A DNA stretch of 64,000 nt from Antedon mediterranea (GCF_964355755.1 NC_092674.1:23584001-23648000), one strand, 5' to 3'; shown: positions 38,401 to 49,829, counted from the stretch's first letter. Notes: generated by a model not told the origin, from the sequence alone. Translations and numbers: made by a program.

Positions 38401-41400
38401 CTAATGATGCAGTGGGCCTAGCAATGTAGGCCTAGCAATGACGCAATAGGCCTAGTAATGATGCGGTAGGCCTAGCAATCAGCTTTACGTTGGTATTATA
38501 TTCATATATTTATTTCTAAAAATAAATTATAAGTTACAGTAGAAACTCTATTAAGAGGATCTCTTGAAAGTATTGGGGTGTCCCTTGAATAGGGGTTGTT
38601 CGCATACATTTCCCCTTGTTAATTTCACATGCTTTTGTCCCCTTAATAGAGGTGTCCCCCAAATATTAGTGTCCCAAAGAAGGAGTTCTACTGTTCAATT
38701 ATAGTTTGAAGTGATATTACAATTGACTATTATTGAAATATAAGTGTTGTGTGATCGAATGATCCGAAAAGTCAAGATTCAGAAAAACATTATCCCTCCG
38801 GATTTCATGTGGTTATTTTGAATTAAGATAAATGTCATTCTGAGCAAAACATTTACACAATAATCAACGTAAGTTACAATTGAATTTTAGTACTGTGAAC
38901 AGTTTTGTTACTTCGACAAGTTTTCGTTACATTTATTATTGTTGTAAACTTACTTAAGCTCTGTCTACACTGTATGTGACAAATAAATGTGATGTGATAT
39001 ATGGACATAATGATGTCATATCACTACCATATTTAGGCATATCGTCGCCATATTTTGGGAACACTTTTTCTTGTTAAACTAGTTTGATAGTGTAGACAAA
39101 GCTTTAAAGAGTTAACAAAATCGAACAAAGTATGGCAGATTAGTTGTAGGCCTATATGTAACATCAATAGACTGTTACCATGACCAAGGTGTCTGTAATT
39201 ATTATGTACACTTTTCATTTAATTTCACTTTAATAATAACTTAAAGATGTATTGTCCGTCAAAAACCTGAAAAATAAAGATTAATAAAATCGTACTTTGT
39301 ATAGGCCATTTTGCAGTTTCAATTAAGTTATTCACTTCTGTAGAAAAAAAAATCTAACAAAAACACATTTCACTTATAAAAAGACAAAAGAAACGGTTAA
39401 TTTTAACCAAACAAGGTCAACAGCCATAAGTCGCGTGCTAAAACGCATAGTGATACCGGACCGACAGACAGACCGACAGACATAGTGAACTATAGAGTCG
39501 CGTCCACGCGACTAAAAACATGACGGACGATTTAGAAATGTTTTGCTTTAACTTACATTCTTTCAGGAAAATCCGATCCAGTTTTTGGTAAAAGTGAATA
39601 ATATAATTATATGGCATTAAAACGACATATTCAATTTTTTGGGGGAACAATATATCTTAAAATAAAGTAATGAATAGACTTTTCAAAACAAAAAATATGA
39701 AATTTAAATAATATTACGAAATTAGGAACTCCAAAAACAACAACAGACAGATAATATCCAAATATGTAAATAATAAAGAAGTTTACAAAGAACCTTCAAA
39801 CAATAATAGTTTTAATTTACGTTTAAATAAAAAAAAAACAGTTACGTGATTCCAGAGTGTAAGTCCAACTATAGTTTGTTTTCAAGGATGATTGTTCTTA
39901 TGTTAAGCAGCAAGACCACCATTTTCAATATTTAGCTGAAAAAACTGTAATTTTAAGCAAAATGAATAGTTAAATTGGCTGCCCGCTGTTAATTTAACCG
40001 TTTATTTTGTACTTTTTGTTGTTTTTTCCTACGGAAATGATTAACTTGATTAAAGCTACAAAATGGCCTATTCAAAGTCTGATTTTATTATTTTTCATGT
40101 TTTTGGGAGACAATACATCTTTAATGAATAAATATACCACCTCTGGCGTGGTTCTAACCACTTAGCATTTAGCAATGGTATTCCGAAAATCTTTGACAAT
40201 GTATGTATAGTTAGTGACATAACGCTATATCGGGAGACAATAAACTATGCCCCGTAGTTAAGTTTTTTTTCTTGAGACGTTTCCTCGCAGAAATTTCTCC
40301 ACAAAGGAGGAACGTCCGCACTCGTTTTGACGTAATAATAGAAATAGGCCTAATACTTCTAGAAATACACTGTAATAGCTTTAAATGTCAACATCGTGTA
40401 AATAGATTAGATGTATAAGTCTATTTTATGAAACTTTAAATTCTTACTTACTGACATATTGCATTATTTACATCCGCTTTTATTAGGCCTAATCTGAATT
40501 ACATTTAGATGTTTGATTTATTGTTTAAGAGTGATAAAACTGTAAAACATTCAAACATATAGGGAAAATAATATTTTACATGATTTGAGACAAATGAGCT
40601 TTTGATTAGCGGACGATTTATAACTACGGTAGGAACAAGTAAAGCAATATCATTTCATTGTGCGCATTCGCGGAAATTTTTCGTTTTGTTCCTCGTTTTA
40701 TTCCTTTACATAGTGTATGGGTTTAACCACCAATATCATACACCTAGCGTATTTAGATCAAATTGAGTGCACATTTCAGTTAAAAAGTGGCGGCCATGTT
40801 TTTAAAAATGGCTGCCATTTGTTTAGAAGAAACAATTGTCAATAGGGCCTAATGTCGTCAGCAGATGGGTTAGTATAAGGATAAGGATATCTGGCCGGCT
40901 ATATTAACTGCTTCTAACATTTCATTTCCCTCTAAGCATCTTTACCCGTTAAAAAAAACCCAAAACATCCCTTAACGTTTCTTTACTTTCATTTCAGGGC
41001 AACTTCTTTGGCGGGTTAGACGACTTTACGCAAAGAGCCGAATCGTTGGTGGACGTTGTGAAAAACAACCAACCGATGAACATTAAGCAAGATATGTACC
41101 CGACACACATGAACGGAAGCATGCCTCCTCCTTTCTCTACCTCATACACAACCAGAGGAATTCACTCCTCTGTGGAACACAATGACCTTCTCGATCAAAT
41201 TTCGCTGACGAACAGTTTAGCAGAGATGCAGAACCCAATGCTGGCGCATCAACAGTATTCACAAATCCCCAATAATGGACATATGAACTCTAGCACCCAT
41301 GTGATGCTATCCCACGGAATGGGGATGCATGATTTAGACACCGACCCCCGGGAACTTGAAGCCTTCGCTGAACGATTTAAACAAAGGCGGATCAAGCTTG

Positions 41401-41813
41401 GTGTGACGCAAGCCGACGTTGGACGAGCCCTGGCAAACTTAAAACTCCCTGGAGTTGGAGCCCTTAGCCAAAGTACCATTTGTCGCTTTGAGTCGCTCAC
41501 GTTAAGTCATAACAACATGATAGCACTTAAGCCTGTACTAGCCGAATGGTTAGATCAAGCAGAAGCAACGGCTAAAGCGAAGCGCGAAAATCCCCTGATG
41601 GCAAACGGTGACAAAAAGCGAAAACGCACAAGTATAGCAGCTCCAGAAAAACGGTCGTTAGAGGCGTACTTTACCGTACAGCCTCGTCCGTCCAGCGAAA
41701 AAATCGCCGCAATTGCCGAGAAGTTAGAACTTAGGAAAAACGTTGTACGAGTATGGTTTTGTAATCAGAGACAAAAGCAAAAACGAATGAAATACTCGGC
41801 TCAGGGTAGATGA
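29448..41813 (+). CDS. POU4: POU class IV transcription factor (Brn3/POU4), complete, two exons
   Basis: Exon 1 (29448-29561) and exon 2 (40998-41813, stop TGA) join in phase 0 through GTAAGT and TTTCATTTCAG, giving 309 residues. The start ATG is the first after an in-frame TGA at 29424. Residues 1-60 resemble the POU-IV box of vertebrate POU4: HPGL...KYAQLH, RRHCMP.P, then FFGGLDDFTQRAESL. NDLLDQIS near residue 100 matches the family GDLLDHIS. The POU-specific domain spans about 152-228 (DPRELEAFAERFKQRRIKL, SQSTICRFESLTLSHNNM). The POU homeodomain spans about 244-303 (KRKRTSIAAPEKRSLEAYF, RVWFCNQRQKQKR), with the POU-type cysteine in WFCNQ. Known role: nuclear DNA-binding factor for sensory and other neuron fate, binding A/T-rich sites. 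Two exons with a split POU-IV box is the family layout. Exon 1 lacks the short leader present before the box in vertebrates. Confidence 0.96.
29821..30060. repeat. Imperfect tandem repeat, unit about 95-100 bp, near the start of the POU4 intron
   Basis: Two long units and a partial third share AGAAAGA, GTAGGTAAA.CATGT, ACAAA.TTG.TGCGCGTACAA, CATT.TTTATCAA and GTTGAACGCGCG. It is richer in CpG than the surroundings. Confidence 0.7.
32038..32665. repeat. GAGTGATATAGGAAAAGAGTAC minisatellite
   Basis: About 20 drifting units of 25-45 bases built on GAGTGATATAGGAAA and GAGTACAAGTAAAAGAGTG. Read on the - strand it gives repeated YHSHS or YLISL peptides, which are artefacts. Confidence 0.85.
35060..35290. 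repeat. Purine-rich low-complexity tract
   Basis: Repeats of GAATGAATAAATGAAAGAATG-like words on the + strand, with no gene. The reverse frame is a biased artefact. Confidence 0.4.
36645..36854 (+). repeat. 210-bp direct duplication, copy 1
   Basis: Base for base it appears identical to 37474-37683 (offset 829, no gaps seen). It starts TATTATAGTTTGTGTGC and ends TTATGGGATAACT. It contains the octamer-like TATGCATGC. The short open frame through it has no domain. Confidence 0.9.
37474..37683 (+). repeat. 210-bp direct duplication, copy 2
   Basis: The twin of 36645-36854. The flanks differ completely: copy 1 is followed by TTAGTGTTC and an AT dinucleotide run, copy 2 by AAGAGTAACTAACTAAGAG. 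Confidence 0.9.
38374..38480. repeat. TAGGCCTAGCAATGATGC minisatellite
   Basis: About five units of 20-24 bases: GCTAGTAATGATGCAGTAAG, then GGGCCTAGCAATG, then TAGGCCTAGCAATGACGC and so on. It contains three exact TAGGCCTA octamers. Confidence 0.75.
38537..38695. mobile_element. MITE with CAGTAGAACTC ends
   Basis: CAGTAGAAACTCTATTAAGAG at the left and AAGGAGTTCTACTGT at the right are inverted copies. The interior has GGGGTGTCCCTTGAATAGG and CCCTTAATAGAGGTGTCCCC. A related damaged copy lies at 60848-61008, and fragments with the same words occur near 18310 and 35875. Confidence 0.75.
38954..39107. mobile_element. MITE family A copy 5
   Basis: TTAAGCTCTGTCTACACTG to GTTTGATAGTGTAGACAAAG then CTTTAA. 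The left arm lacks the ATCAAACTTT segment. Confidence 0.85.
39241..39660 (+). mobile_element. MITE family B with a nested insertion
   Basis: TTAAAGATGTATTGTCCGTC at the left and GGGGGAACAATATATCTTAA at the right. At about 39411-39535 a different repeat is inserted (see the 51537 entry). Confidence 0.8.
39411..39535 (-). mobile_element. TAGTCGCGTGGACGCGACT-type element nested in a MITE
   Basis: It contains GGTCAACAGCCATAAGTCGC, CGGACCGACAGACAGACCG and GAGTCGCGTCCACGCGACTA, and is the reverse complement of 51537-51655. The terminal TAGTCGCGT / ACGCGACTA is itself a hairpin. Confidence 0.7.
39905..40125 (-). mobile_element. MITE family B, half copy
   Basis: The right end GGGAGACAATACATCTTTAA and the family words AATTGGCTGCCCGCTG and AATGATTAACTTGATTAAAG are present. 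The other end is lost. Confidence 0.7.
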
Positions 41814-41950
41814 ACATTGTAATTATTTTATTTTTGAACCATTTTGTTTGTTACTTATCACCTATCCACCGCATGTGAGTTATTCTCAAACGAACAAGTT
41901 CATTTACGAGCAAAACAAAAACGCAAAATAAATGCAGTACTGTGTATATT
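41814..41950 (+). terminator. POU4 3' UTR and first poly(A) signal
   Basis: AATAAA lies at 41927-41932, about 115 bases after the stop. A second AATAAA near 42194 is an alternative. The stretch 42050-42540 is more complex than average and might be part of a longer 3' UTR. Confidence 0.5.
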
Positions 41951-44397
41951 TATTTAATTACTGATGATTTGTGTGTTTTATACATGCATTTAATAAGGGA
42001 TTGTTACTGAACGGTAGCACAAGAAAGTAACCCAATGTGAAGAAGTACTTGTAGGAACTAGATCATATCAATTACCAGTGTTGGTGCGATGAGTCCACAC
42101 AGCGATAATGTAGTAGGCCTACACATACGCGATGTATATATACGTGGCGTAAGCTTCTGTGCGTGGACAGGGCAGTTCTTGGCGTTGTAATACTCAATAA
42201 AGAAAATCGTTTTAAACGAATTCTTTCGAAAAGCTACGATCAATTTTCAGCAGAAGCACTGCAAGAGTCGGGCTATGCTAAAAACTCATTCCATTGAACA
42301 TTACAATAACAAACGCGATCTTTGTTTCGAACAAAACACCTTTACTAGAGAAATTGAATGCAACACAGAAATCGAAGACTACGTCAAAAGCTACTTCGAT
42401 AGAATTGACTACTTTGTGTTTGGCAGTCAATGAAGCACCTTTAAATCGATGAAAGTTGCGCATCGACATGCGCAGTAAATTCGGTTCAACAGATGAATTA
42501 GAACCCCGACTCAAGATCAAAACGGCGGATTTAATTGAGCTACCAACAAGTCTACTTTTAACTTATTTAATATCATCAGACTATTATTTAATTAGAAATA
42601 CCTAGCCGGACTAGACATATGTACAGTTGTATTTGTTTCTACACAAAACCTCTTTAGAATAAGTCAATTAATTTGTAAATTGTTTGTTATTGTTTGAAAT
42701 ATATATTTTGAAATATGATTAAAAATGAATTATTTTGTATTTTATGTTAATATTTCCCTTATTTATGTCACATAAATTGTATATTATTCTTTTAAATGCT
42801 GAAATTTTAGATAAAGATTATACGCGTAAGGTGCACTTATTTAAACGCGCTTTGTTGTTTGTAGTTTCTTTGTTTCAACAACTGTGTTATTTATAATTGT
42901 TCATAGTGTTTATATTTAATTATCATGGCATCAAACTGACATTAAAAAAGCAATTTCTAGTTTAAAAATTCCACTGTATAATTTATATTATCTTTCTTTT
43001 ATTTTATATTATTTAATTTTAAATAACCCACTCATTTTCCGACAGCCGACAATCTAACTTTGAAGTTGTTCAAACCTTCTCATAGTGCAAGAAGATAGGC
43101 ATAATACATTACTTTATATAATTTTCCCTCTTAGAATCACCTTAAATTATCATATTTATGAGTCGATTTTATGATATTTTTTCTTTTATTTCGGTATCAC
43201 AATTTTTCAACAGTTTTCGGAATCTTATCTACGTATATGAAATTACATCTAATCGTTACAAATATAAATGCATATCTTTTAATATCAACAATTTCTATGG
43301 CATTCAAAAACAAAATCGTCTATTCCCGTGTGCCCATTTCAATATAAGTGCATATAATTCGAATATTCCAAGGTTTTCTAATAAATAAATCTAATTAAGA
43401 GTAGATTTGGTTAATTGATTCAGGGAATGACAATTTTATAAACCCATTCTTATGATTCTGTTTTTTAATAACATAAAGTTTAATTGTTGGACCGTTACAT
43501 TCCTATCCTGATATTCCATTCCGATAGTTATACATATTGGTATAACTTTTTGTTTGTATTATTGTAAACAATATATGATTTGTAATGTAAAAGATTGACA
43601 TTTCTTCATTAGAAATGTATGTTTATGCTTAATAATCATCACCCGATTCTCGCACGGTATTATGTCATCAATAGAGCCCAACTAACTGCTGAACAGTTCA
43701 AATGAACCGCCTTGAATTTAAGTAAAAACATTAGATTACTCTAAAGAATTTTCATTATGTTATAATTGTATTATAGTTTAGAAGGAGGGGAAGATGTATC
43801 TAGCATTCTCGAACACACTGTTTCTAGTCTTACATGACTATAATTTATTCTAGTCTATTTAGAAACTGTGAAATCTACGATTGACTTCTTCATTGGAGCG
43901 TAGCCTAAGTTCCCGTGGGAGCAGAGCATAGGATAGAATTGATGTCACCTTCGTTCCTTGTTAATAATAAAACCTCCACGCTAGGCCTATCCACTCGTTC
44001 ATTTCATAATTCTCTGAAACAAAATAAGAATAATTAATTGGTACTTATGTAGAAATGAGGTGAGTATGTATATCTGAGTGATACAAGTCAGGAGAATTTT
44101 ATCCTTTTATCATTTCGAATTTGGAATTTATTTCTCTTCTGAGAATACAAACATTAAATTGGTTTATGAAATATTAACGAGGTTTAACCGTATACAAACA
44201 GGTCTTTGGGACTACTTACGGCTCTATTATCGTGATTTGAAATATTTGGGTAAATGTTTATATTGTTAACATCTTCGTTAAACGTGCATTCTCCAAACCC
44301 TAAGATATAAATTATATTTTTCACACAAATTTATATGTAATACATTCATTTAATTTTCAACTTGATATTGTTAAAACGTTAATTTCCTTTCATGTGT
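41951..44397. other. Intergenic DNA after POU4
   Basis: No gene recognised. Single-copy-looking sequence to about 42540, then strongly AT-rich DNA. The 80-codon open frame on the - strand at 42278-42520 shows no domain or splice support. Confidence 0.4.
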
Positions 44398-44536
44398 AAG
44401 CTTGGTTCACACATTAGAGTCGCAAGCGAAGATGTAAGCACAAGCGATGAACTATTTAAACAGCCACTTGTTATTGGTCATTTCACTTGCGTTGTGTCTT
44501 CGTCCTTGCGTTGCGTCTCTAGTGGGAACCAAGCTT
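44398..44536. mobile_element. MITE with AAGCTTGGTTC ends, copy 1
   Basis: AAGCTTGGTTCACACATTAGAG at the left and CTCTAGTGGGAACCAAGCTT at the right are inverted. The middle has CACAAGCGATGAACTATTTA and CACTTGCGTTG. Confidence 0.85.
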
Positions 44537-45372
44537 TGATTTGGTCATTTCTGTGTTTTGGTTATAAATTAGAACCTTAACCGTAAACGAAACATTCCAT
44601 TAAAGTAAATCTTAAAATATTTTGAAAAAGTTTTGTGGAAAAATAGAAAGTAAAACATTTGGAAAAAAATTTACCAAAATGTTACTGAATTTGAAAGAAT
44701 ACGAATCCTAATCGTTATAAATTTCACAAAAGAATTTTGTCGATGCTTTTAATTTAGCACCATTTTGTGTAATAAATTTACAGACTGTCCTAGTAAAATG
44801 TACTATTTCGTATGAGGCAACCTTCAGAAATGAAAATATTCATAACGTTAGTCGTTTATTATTGATTATTTGAAATGGTACTCTATGAATATTGAACAGG
44901 TTTAGGAATCTGACTTATCAAATTAGCGTATAGTCGCAGAAGCCTAGTAGTTGTAGGACACCGAATGATTAGGATTCTCCTGGACCACAACATGAAAATT
45001 CAAAGATTATTATTCTCTTGTTTATATTAAAAGTGTCCATATCCAGTTTAAAACTTGTAACAATTTCTAAAAACATTACATTCAAGCCTTGGAACTTGCA
45101 GAGGATGTTGTCTACGAATCTAAAATGTCGGCTATTATGTTGGAAAATCACAAGTACTTCTTTTCCAGAAAAATGCTATTAGTTTGAAGTTAATTATACA
45201 TGATTATTATTAATTGTTATGATATTTTGTAAACTTAATCTGGGAAGATTACTAATCTAATCTTCCTTCGTTCAATCGAATCATTTTATGCATTACATTT
45301 GTATTGCGGTGTTTTATGTTAACGCATGGACAGTGTAGGCTAGAAATTAAAAAGTCACCATTGTTCTTAAAT

Positions 45373-45482
45373 AACTTGACCGAGGACCATATTTTAACAA
45401 CGTATTAGGGATGTACATATGACTTCAAAATCATAATGTACATCCCTATATACGTTGTAAAAATATGGTCCTCGGTCAAGTT
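45373..45482. repeat. Near-perfect hairpin, arms about 47 bp
   Basis: AACTTGACCGAGGACCATATT ... AGGGATGTACAT at the left is mirrored by ATGTACATCCCT ... AATATGGTCCTCGGTCAAGTT at the right around a short AT-rich loop. It directly abuts a family A MITE. Confidence 0.85.
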
Positions 45483-45487
45483 GTCCT

Positions 45488-45628
45488 TTAAGCTCTGTTT
45501 GCAGTATCAACATTTATGTGACAAAAAATGGACAAGATGATGTCATATCACTAACGTATTTGGGCACATCACTACCATATTTGGGCACATCATACTTTTT
45601 TTAACTAGATAGTGTAAACAGAGCTTAA
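45488..45628. mobile_element. MITE family A copy 6
   Basis: TTAAGCTCTGTTTGCAGTATC to GATAGTGTAAACAGAGCTTAA. It has two tandem TATTTGGGCACATCACTACC-type modules. Both ends carry TTAA. Confidence 0.85.
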
Positions 45629-46508
45629 GAACAAATACAATCCTTCCATCAAAGATGTTTCTATATAATAGTAAGGCGTGTTACTATTTTGTACTTATTA
45701 AACAATGTGGTTCTGCACTATAATAATTACAAGACAAACTCTTAAAATGTATGCCCAAAGTTCTGAACAAAACGTTAGCACTTCTGTATCCACTGTTTTA
45801 TATATTATAGTTAATAGTACATATAAATGCGCAGGTTTCTCTGACAAATGTTATATTTTTTGTGCTTTCAAACGAAAGCAAACCGGATTATTGTGACATT
45901 AACAAAGTGTCACTTTGTTATGTTTAGCTATAAAATAAACTTGAGAACAAAATTGTATAAGTTGGTGTGTTGATTGTATCTGTTCTTTTCAGACTCCAGT
46001 AGTATAAAGTAGCGGATTCAGAAATTTAAAATAGAGGTCAAAGGATGCATGATGCGTATTTATTAGAAAATCGCAGATATTCGCTCTTGTAGTGAAAATG
46101 TGTTTTTTTTCTTTGCGAAACTTTAGATTCTCGCGAACAAATTCGTTGAGTGGAAGGCTTAACAACATCAGAATCGAATAATAAATGTTTATGAGTTGAA
46201 TATGGAGAATATTTTCAAGAATTAGCCTATACTGTTCTATTAAACGAGTGGGAGTTAACCTGGACAGGCAGCTAAGCCGTCAACGAATGAAAATATTTTT
46301 GCAATTACAATCAACAACATTTATTTATTCAATTCAACAAATACTATTATTTGCTTCATGAAAAATCTAATGTTGTAGGCCTACAACTTTTATTATTCCG
46401 ATGCTGCTATCTTGAATCTAATACTGAAGGCCAAGTCATGTAAAAAGAGGCGCTTGCATTTTCGCGTGAAATAGAGCCGATGAAACAGCGTACGTTACAG
46501 GCTGAATT

Positions 46509-46844
46509 TTGAGCCTACCGCGTCGAACAAAATTCTCAAATTACATACACAAACATGAGCGTGCAATAGTACCTCCAAACATTGAAATGGTAGAAATTCG
46601 ACACGTGTTTAATACAAAAACAATCAATCAAATGGCAGAGATATGTGTTGACATCCATGCAATAAATTGTAGCAATGAATATGAAATGTTTCTTTTATAT
46701 AAAAAACAAAGCAAAAACATGGAATGTACTAACCTATATTTAGCATTATTCGAACCTATTTCTGTACACATGGCTTGGGATGTTTACTACGTTTTGTATC
46801 GTCTGCTAGTCAGGCGCGTATCACACCTGCACGCCAAAACCTAA
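46509..46844 (+). other. Unassigned 111-codon open frame
   Basis: It opens with a TTG rather than ATG and encodes a mixed-composition peptide with no domain that I recognise. No splice sites, promoter or poly(A) signal stand out. It is the longest unexplained frame between POU4 and RECQL5 and is most likely chance. Confidence 0.12.
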
Positions 46845-47071
46845 TTTCCTATCCTATGTTTCTTGCTTATTCAATCGTAAATATTATTAGACTACATTCA
46901 CTTGGACTTACGGTCGGTAATCATAATTGCATATCTAAGATGTAGGCCTATTATACTGTTAAGCATGCATTGCAGCTTCATTACTAATAAAACAAACAGG
47001 CAAATAATTATTATTAATCTAATTTGGAATATTTAAAAAACAGATCATTTACAGGATTCAAGGTTTCCGTA

Positions 47072-47204
47072 AAGCTTGGTTCCCACTTTAGAGACGTAAC
47101 GCAAAGCAAGTTGACTAATATTAAGCGATTGTTGGAATAATCCATCGCATTTGATTGGTCAAATTACTTACGTTGCGTTACGTATCTGCATGGGAACCAA
47201 GCGT
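47072..47204. mobile_element. MITE with AAGCTTGGTTC ends, copy 2
   Basis: AAGCTTGGTTCCCACTTTAG and TGCATGGGAACCAAGCGTT frame a centre with CGTAACGCAAAGC / GCGTTACG, related to the 44398 element. Confidence 0.8.
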
Positions 47205-47319
47205 TATAATGTAAGATAAACAAAATGGTCTTAGAGCAAAATAAAAACTCTGGTATTGCGATTTCTATAACTCATATTATCTAAATCCAAAGGCAAATTA
47301 CTGAAAAAAATGAATGCTG

Positions 47320-47430
47320 TGAGTTTCAGTGGCTGGATCTCAATGGAGATACAAAAGTCGAAAGTAAAACAGCCAGAAAAGTTAGCAGAGCTTTCAGGCA
47401 ACACTAGCCCTTCATCAGTGGAAGGGTTTT
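47320..47430 (-). repeat. Dispersed repeat with a hammerhead-like core
   Basis: Read on the - strand it has CTGATGA (47412-47418), a short possible stem GGGC / GCCT, then GAAA (complement of 47392-47395), followed by GCTCTGCTAACTTTTCTGGC. CTGATGA-stem-GAAA is the conserved core order of hammerhead ribozymes, and Penelope-like elements are known to carry such motifs. Stems I and III were not convincingly closed by eye. Confidence 0.35.
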
Positions 47431-48360
47431 ATTTTAGACTCATTATTATATAGCCTGTGATGGAAATGAATTTAATCAGAATTATATTTACCAGTGTAAA
47501 TGGATCGGATATATTTTTCACACGGTAATGTAGGCAGCTAGGCTTACACCATAATACATTGTTATATCTTAAGAAATGTTCTATGGTTCTATGTTACCTA
47601 CATGTTTACATACATAATATACTGATAATTTTGCTATATAAAATATGACGTCATATTAATTAGTGACGTCATCAATTCTGGCATTCGCCACGCTTGAATG
47701 CCTTTCTATGTTACCAGTTAACTATCTATGTCTTCATCTGCGTATGAATTCATCTATATGCATACGGATAATAGTGCTGAATTATGCATAGAATTGAATG
47801 CATGCGACACCTCACCACGAGCAGACCAATTTATAATGATCGTCAGTGCCTTGTTTCCTTCTCAAATATCAAGCAGTGCCCTGGTTTTTTGCTTCTATAC
47901 TTCAGGGGACGATACCAATATCGTTTCTTTACTCAGCAGATCACGTGAACTTATAAACGCGTTAATAAAACTTTCGTAAACAAAGGAATTTTTCATGACA
48001 CGTGTAGCGGGTTCATTTCCCTGTGGAATAGCTTAGGCCTACTCCTGTTGCGGGATCGTTGTGGAATTTCTGGAAGTGTGGTGTTCGGGTGAAGACGAAT
48101 GAACCGTATAAAAATAACGAAATAGGTCTGTTTACTTTGTAGTAAATGCCAATAAACTACTGTTAAAAACTCGAGTACAATTTGAGGGATGTTGCAATAT
48201 TTCTGCTACTTTATGCCGTCCAATCTGCGCACGCGCAAGTACAGTGTAAAGTAAGGACAACACGTGAAATTCATTAGACCCAGCAATGATTGTCTGCTAA
48301 CATACCGTACATACACATCGAGCCACCGCTACCAGCATCGAAAAACAATGTGAGCACGTA

Positions 48361-48496
48361 TAAAGGCCAATTTATACCGGCGAGCGGTACCGGTACCGGT
48401 AACGGTATGCGGGAAACCGCGTAGCGTGTCCGACACAGAATGTATACTATCCGAGCAAGCGGTGTTCCGCTCAAGTGTAAATTGGCCTTCTTTAAC
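48361..48496. mobile_element. GC-rich MITE with AAAGGCCAATTTATAC ends
   Basis: TAAAGGCCAATTTATACC at the left and GTGTAAATTGGCCTTCTTTA at the right. The interior includes the alternating palindrome GGTACCGGTACCGGTAACGG. Confidence 0.7.
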
Positions 48497-49289
48497 ACTA
48501 TTCAGATGAAAACAGTGGAATAATTTAACAAAGTTGGTATGTTATAAAAACAATTAATTATTGTTTTATGCGTTATATCATGTTTCTCAAACTGATACTA
48601 TGCTTTTAAAGCCTATATTTATATCATCAGTTAATAAAAAAACAACATATTTTTCTAAGTTCTGTGTTTGATTTCAATTAGAACTGATAAAACGATCATC
48701 ACAGTGATAACCAGTTCAAGGGCGGGTGTAATTGCATTGTGACACACATTTTATTGTATTCTTTATAATTTCTATGCTCACTGAATTTGAACGAATTTGT
48801 TTAAATAAATGTATTTATTTATATCATTTACATTTTACCTACATGCGAAAAGTGTCAAACATTATTAAAAAGTTATATTTTCACTTATAACCTTTAGTTC
48901 CTCTTTTGGGAGGTTATCCAACTTTACCTCATAATTATTTTATCCATTGTTGTATACATTAAAATATTATTAATAATTCAATTTTATTATCTCGTATATT
49001 TTTCTTTATATACATTGTTCTTATCGTTATTTAAGCGAGTCTTTTTTCGGTCCGTGTCACTTTAAAATAAAAACAACCCGTTGAGCTGTATGGAGTACTT
49101 AAAATTGTTGTAAAAGTAGACACATTTAGACGTATGTCTAACATGAAATGCGGATGCCAATAACAATGTATACGGTTTCCAACGAGAAAATAAAAATTTT
49201 AGAAATTAAAAAACTATTTGTAAAATTCGTTTCATGTAGATATCTAATTAATTATTAAATGAATTAATAAGTTTATATTTACTATAAAA

Positions 49290-49783
49290 TACCGTATTTA
49301 TTCGAATAAACCCGCCCCACTTTGGATAAACGCCTCCCTAGAATAAACGATCACAACCACACCCCAACTTCCTTGAATAAACGCCTTTGGACATTTATTT
49401 ATTTCCTCGAATAAACGCCTTACTTTATGGATAAGACTACTGAATATTCATGTTTTTTTTGTGACGTTTCATGAGGGGTTCCCAACGTACGAAAAGAAAT
49501 ATCGCGCCACGCCACATGCATCAATATTTTACATTTGATTAGTAGTAGAATCATTGATTGACATGATCTACAATTTGCCACGCATTTTGATATGATATTT
49601 ACTGTATTTTATTACTTCTCGATATTAATTGTGTTAAATTGTTTTCGCATCTAGGAGGTATTTATTTGATTACACATTATGTTACCATATTACACCCAAC
49701 AAAAATAAACGCCTCCCCTGATGATACGCCTCCCTCGGATACACCCACCCGCTTTTCTGTAACCCTCCTGAATAAATACGGTA
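49290..49783. mobile_element. MITE with TACCGTATTTATTC ends
   Basis: TACCGTATTTATTCGAATAAA at the left and CCTGAATAAATACGGTA at the right. The interior carries repeated AATAAACGCCTCCC words, a pattern common in DNA elements of marine invertebrates. Confidence 0.75.
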
Positions 49784-49829
49784 GTATAGAAATATTTACA
49801 TATATAATTATATTTGTTATTATCTAACT

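Larger units (their letters stand above)
29562..40997 (+). other. POU4 intron, 11.4 kb
   Basis: It begins GTAAGTTTTAGC and ends TTTCATTTCAG. It contains a GCGCGTACAA-type tandem repeat, a GAGTGATATAGG minisatellite, a perfect 210-bp direct duplication, a TAGGCCTAGCAATG minisatellite, one family A and two family B MITEs, and a CAGTAGAA-ended MITE, all listed apart. Between about 33.0 and 36.6 kb nothing else was recognised. Confidence 0.85.

Noticed and set aside
41249-41500. - strand frame opposite POU4 exon 2
   Set aside because: A shadow of the POU-specific domain coding sequence.
46509-46844. 111-codon open frame as a gene
   Set aside because: No ATG start, domain, splice or codon signal, and length within chance for a 64-kb AT-rich window.
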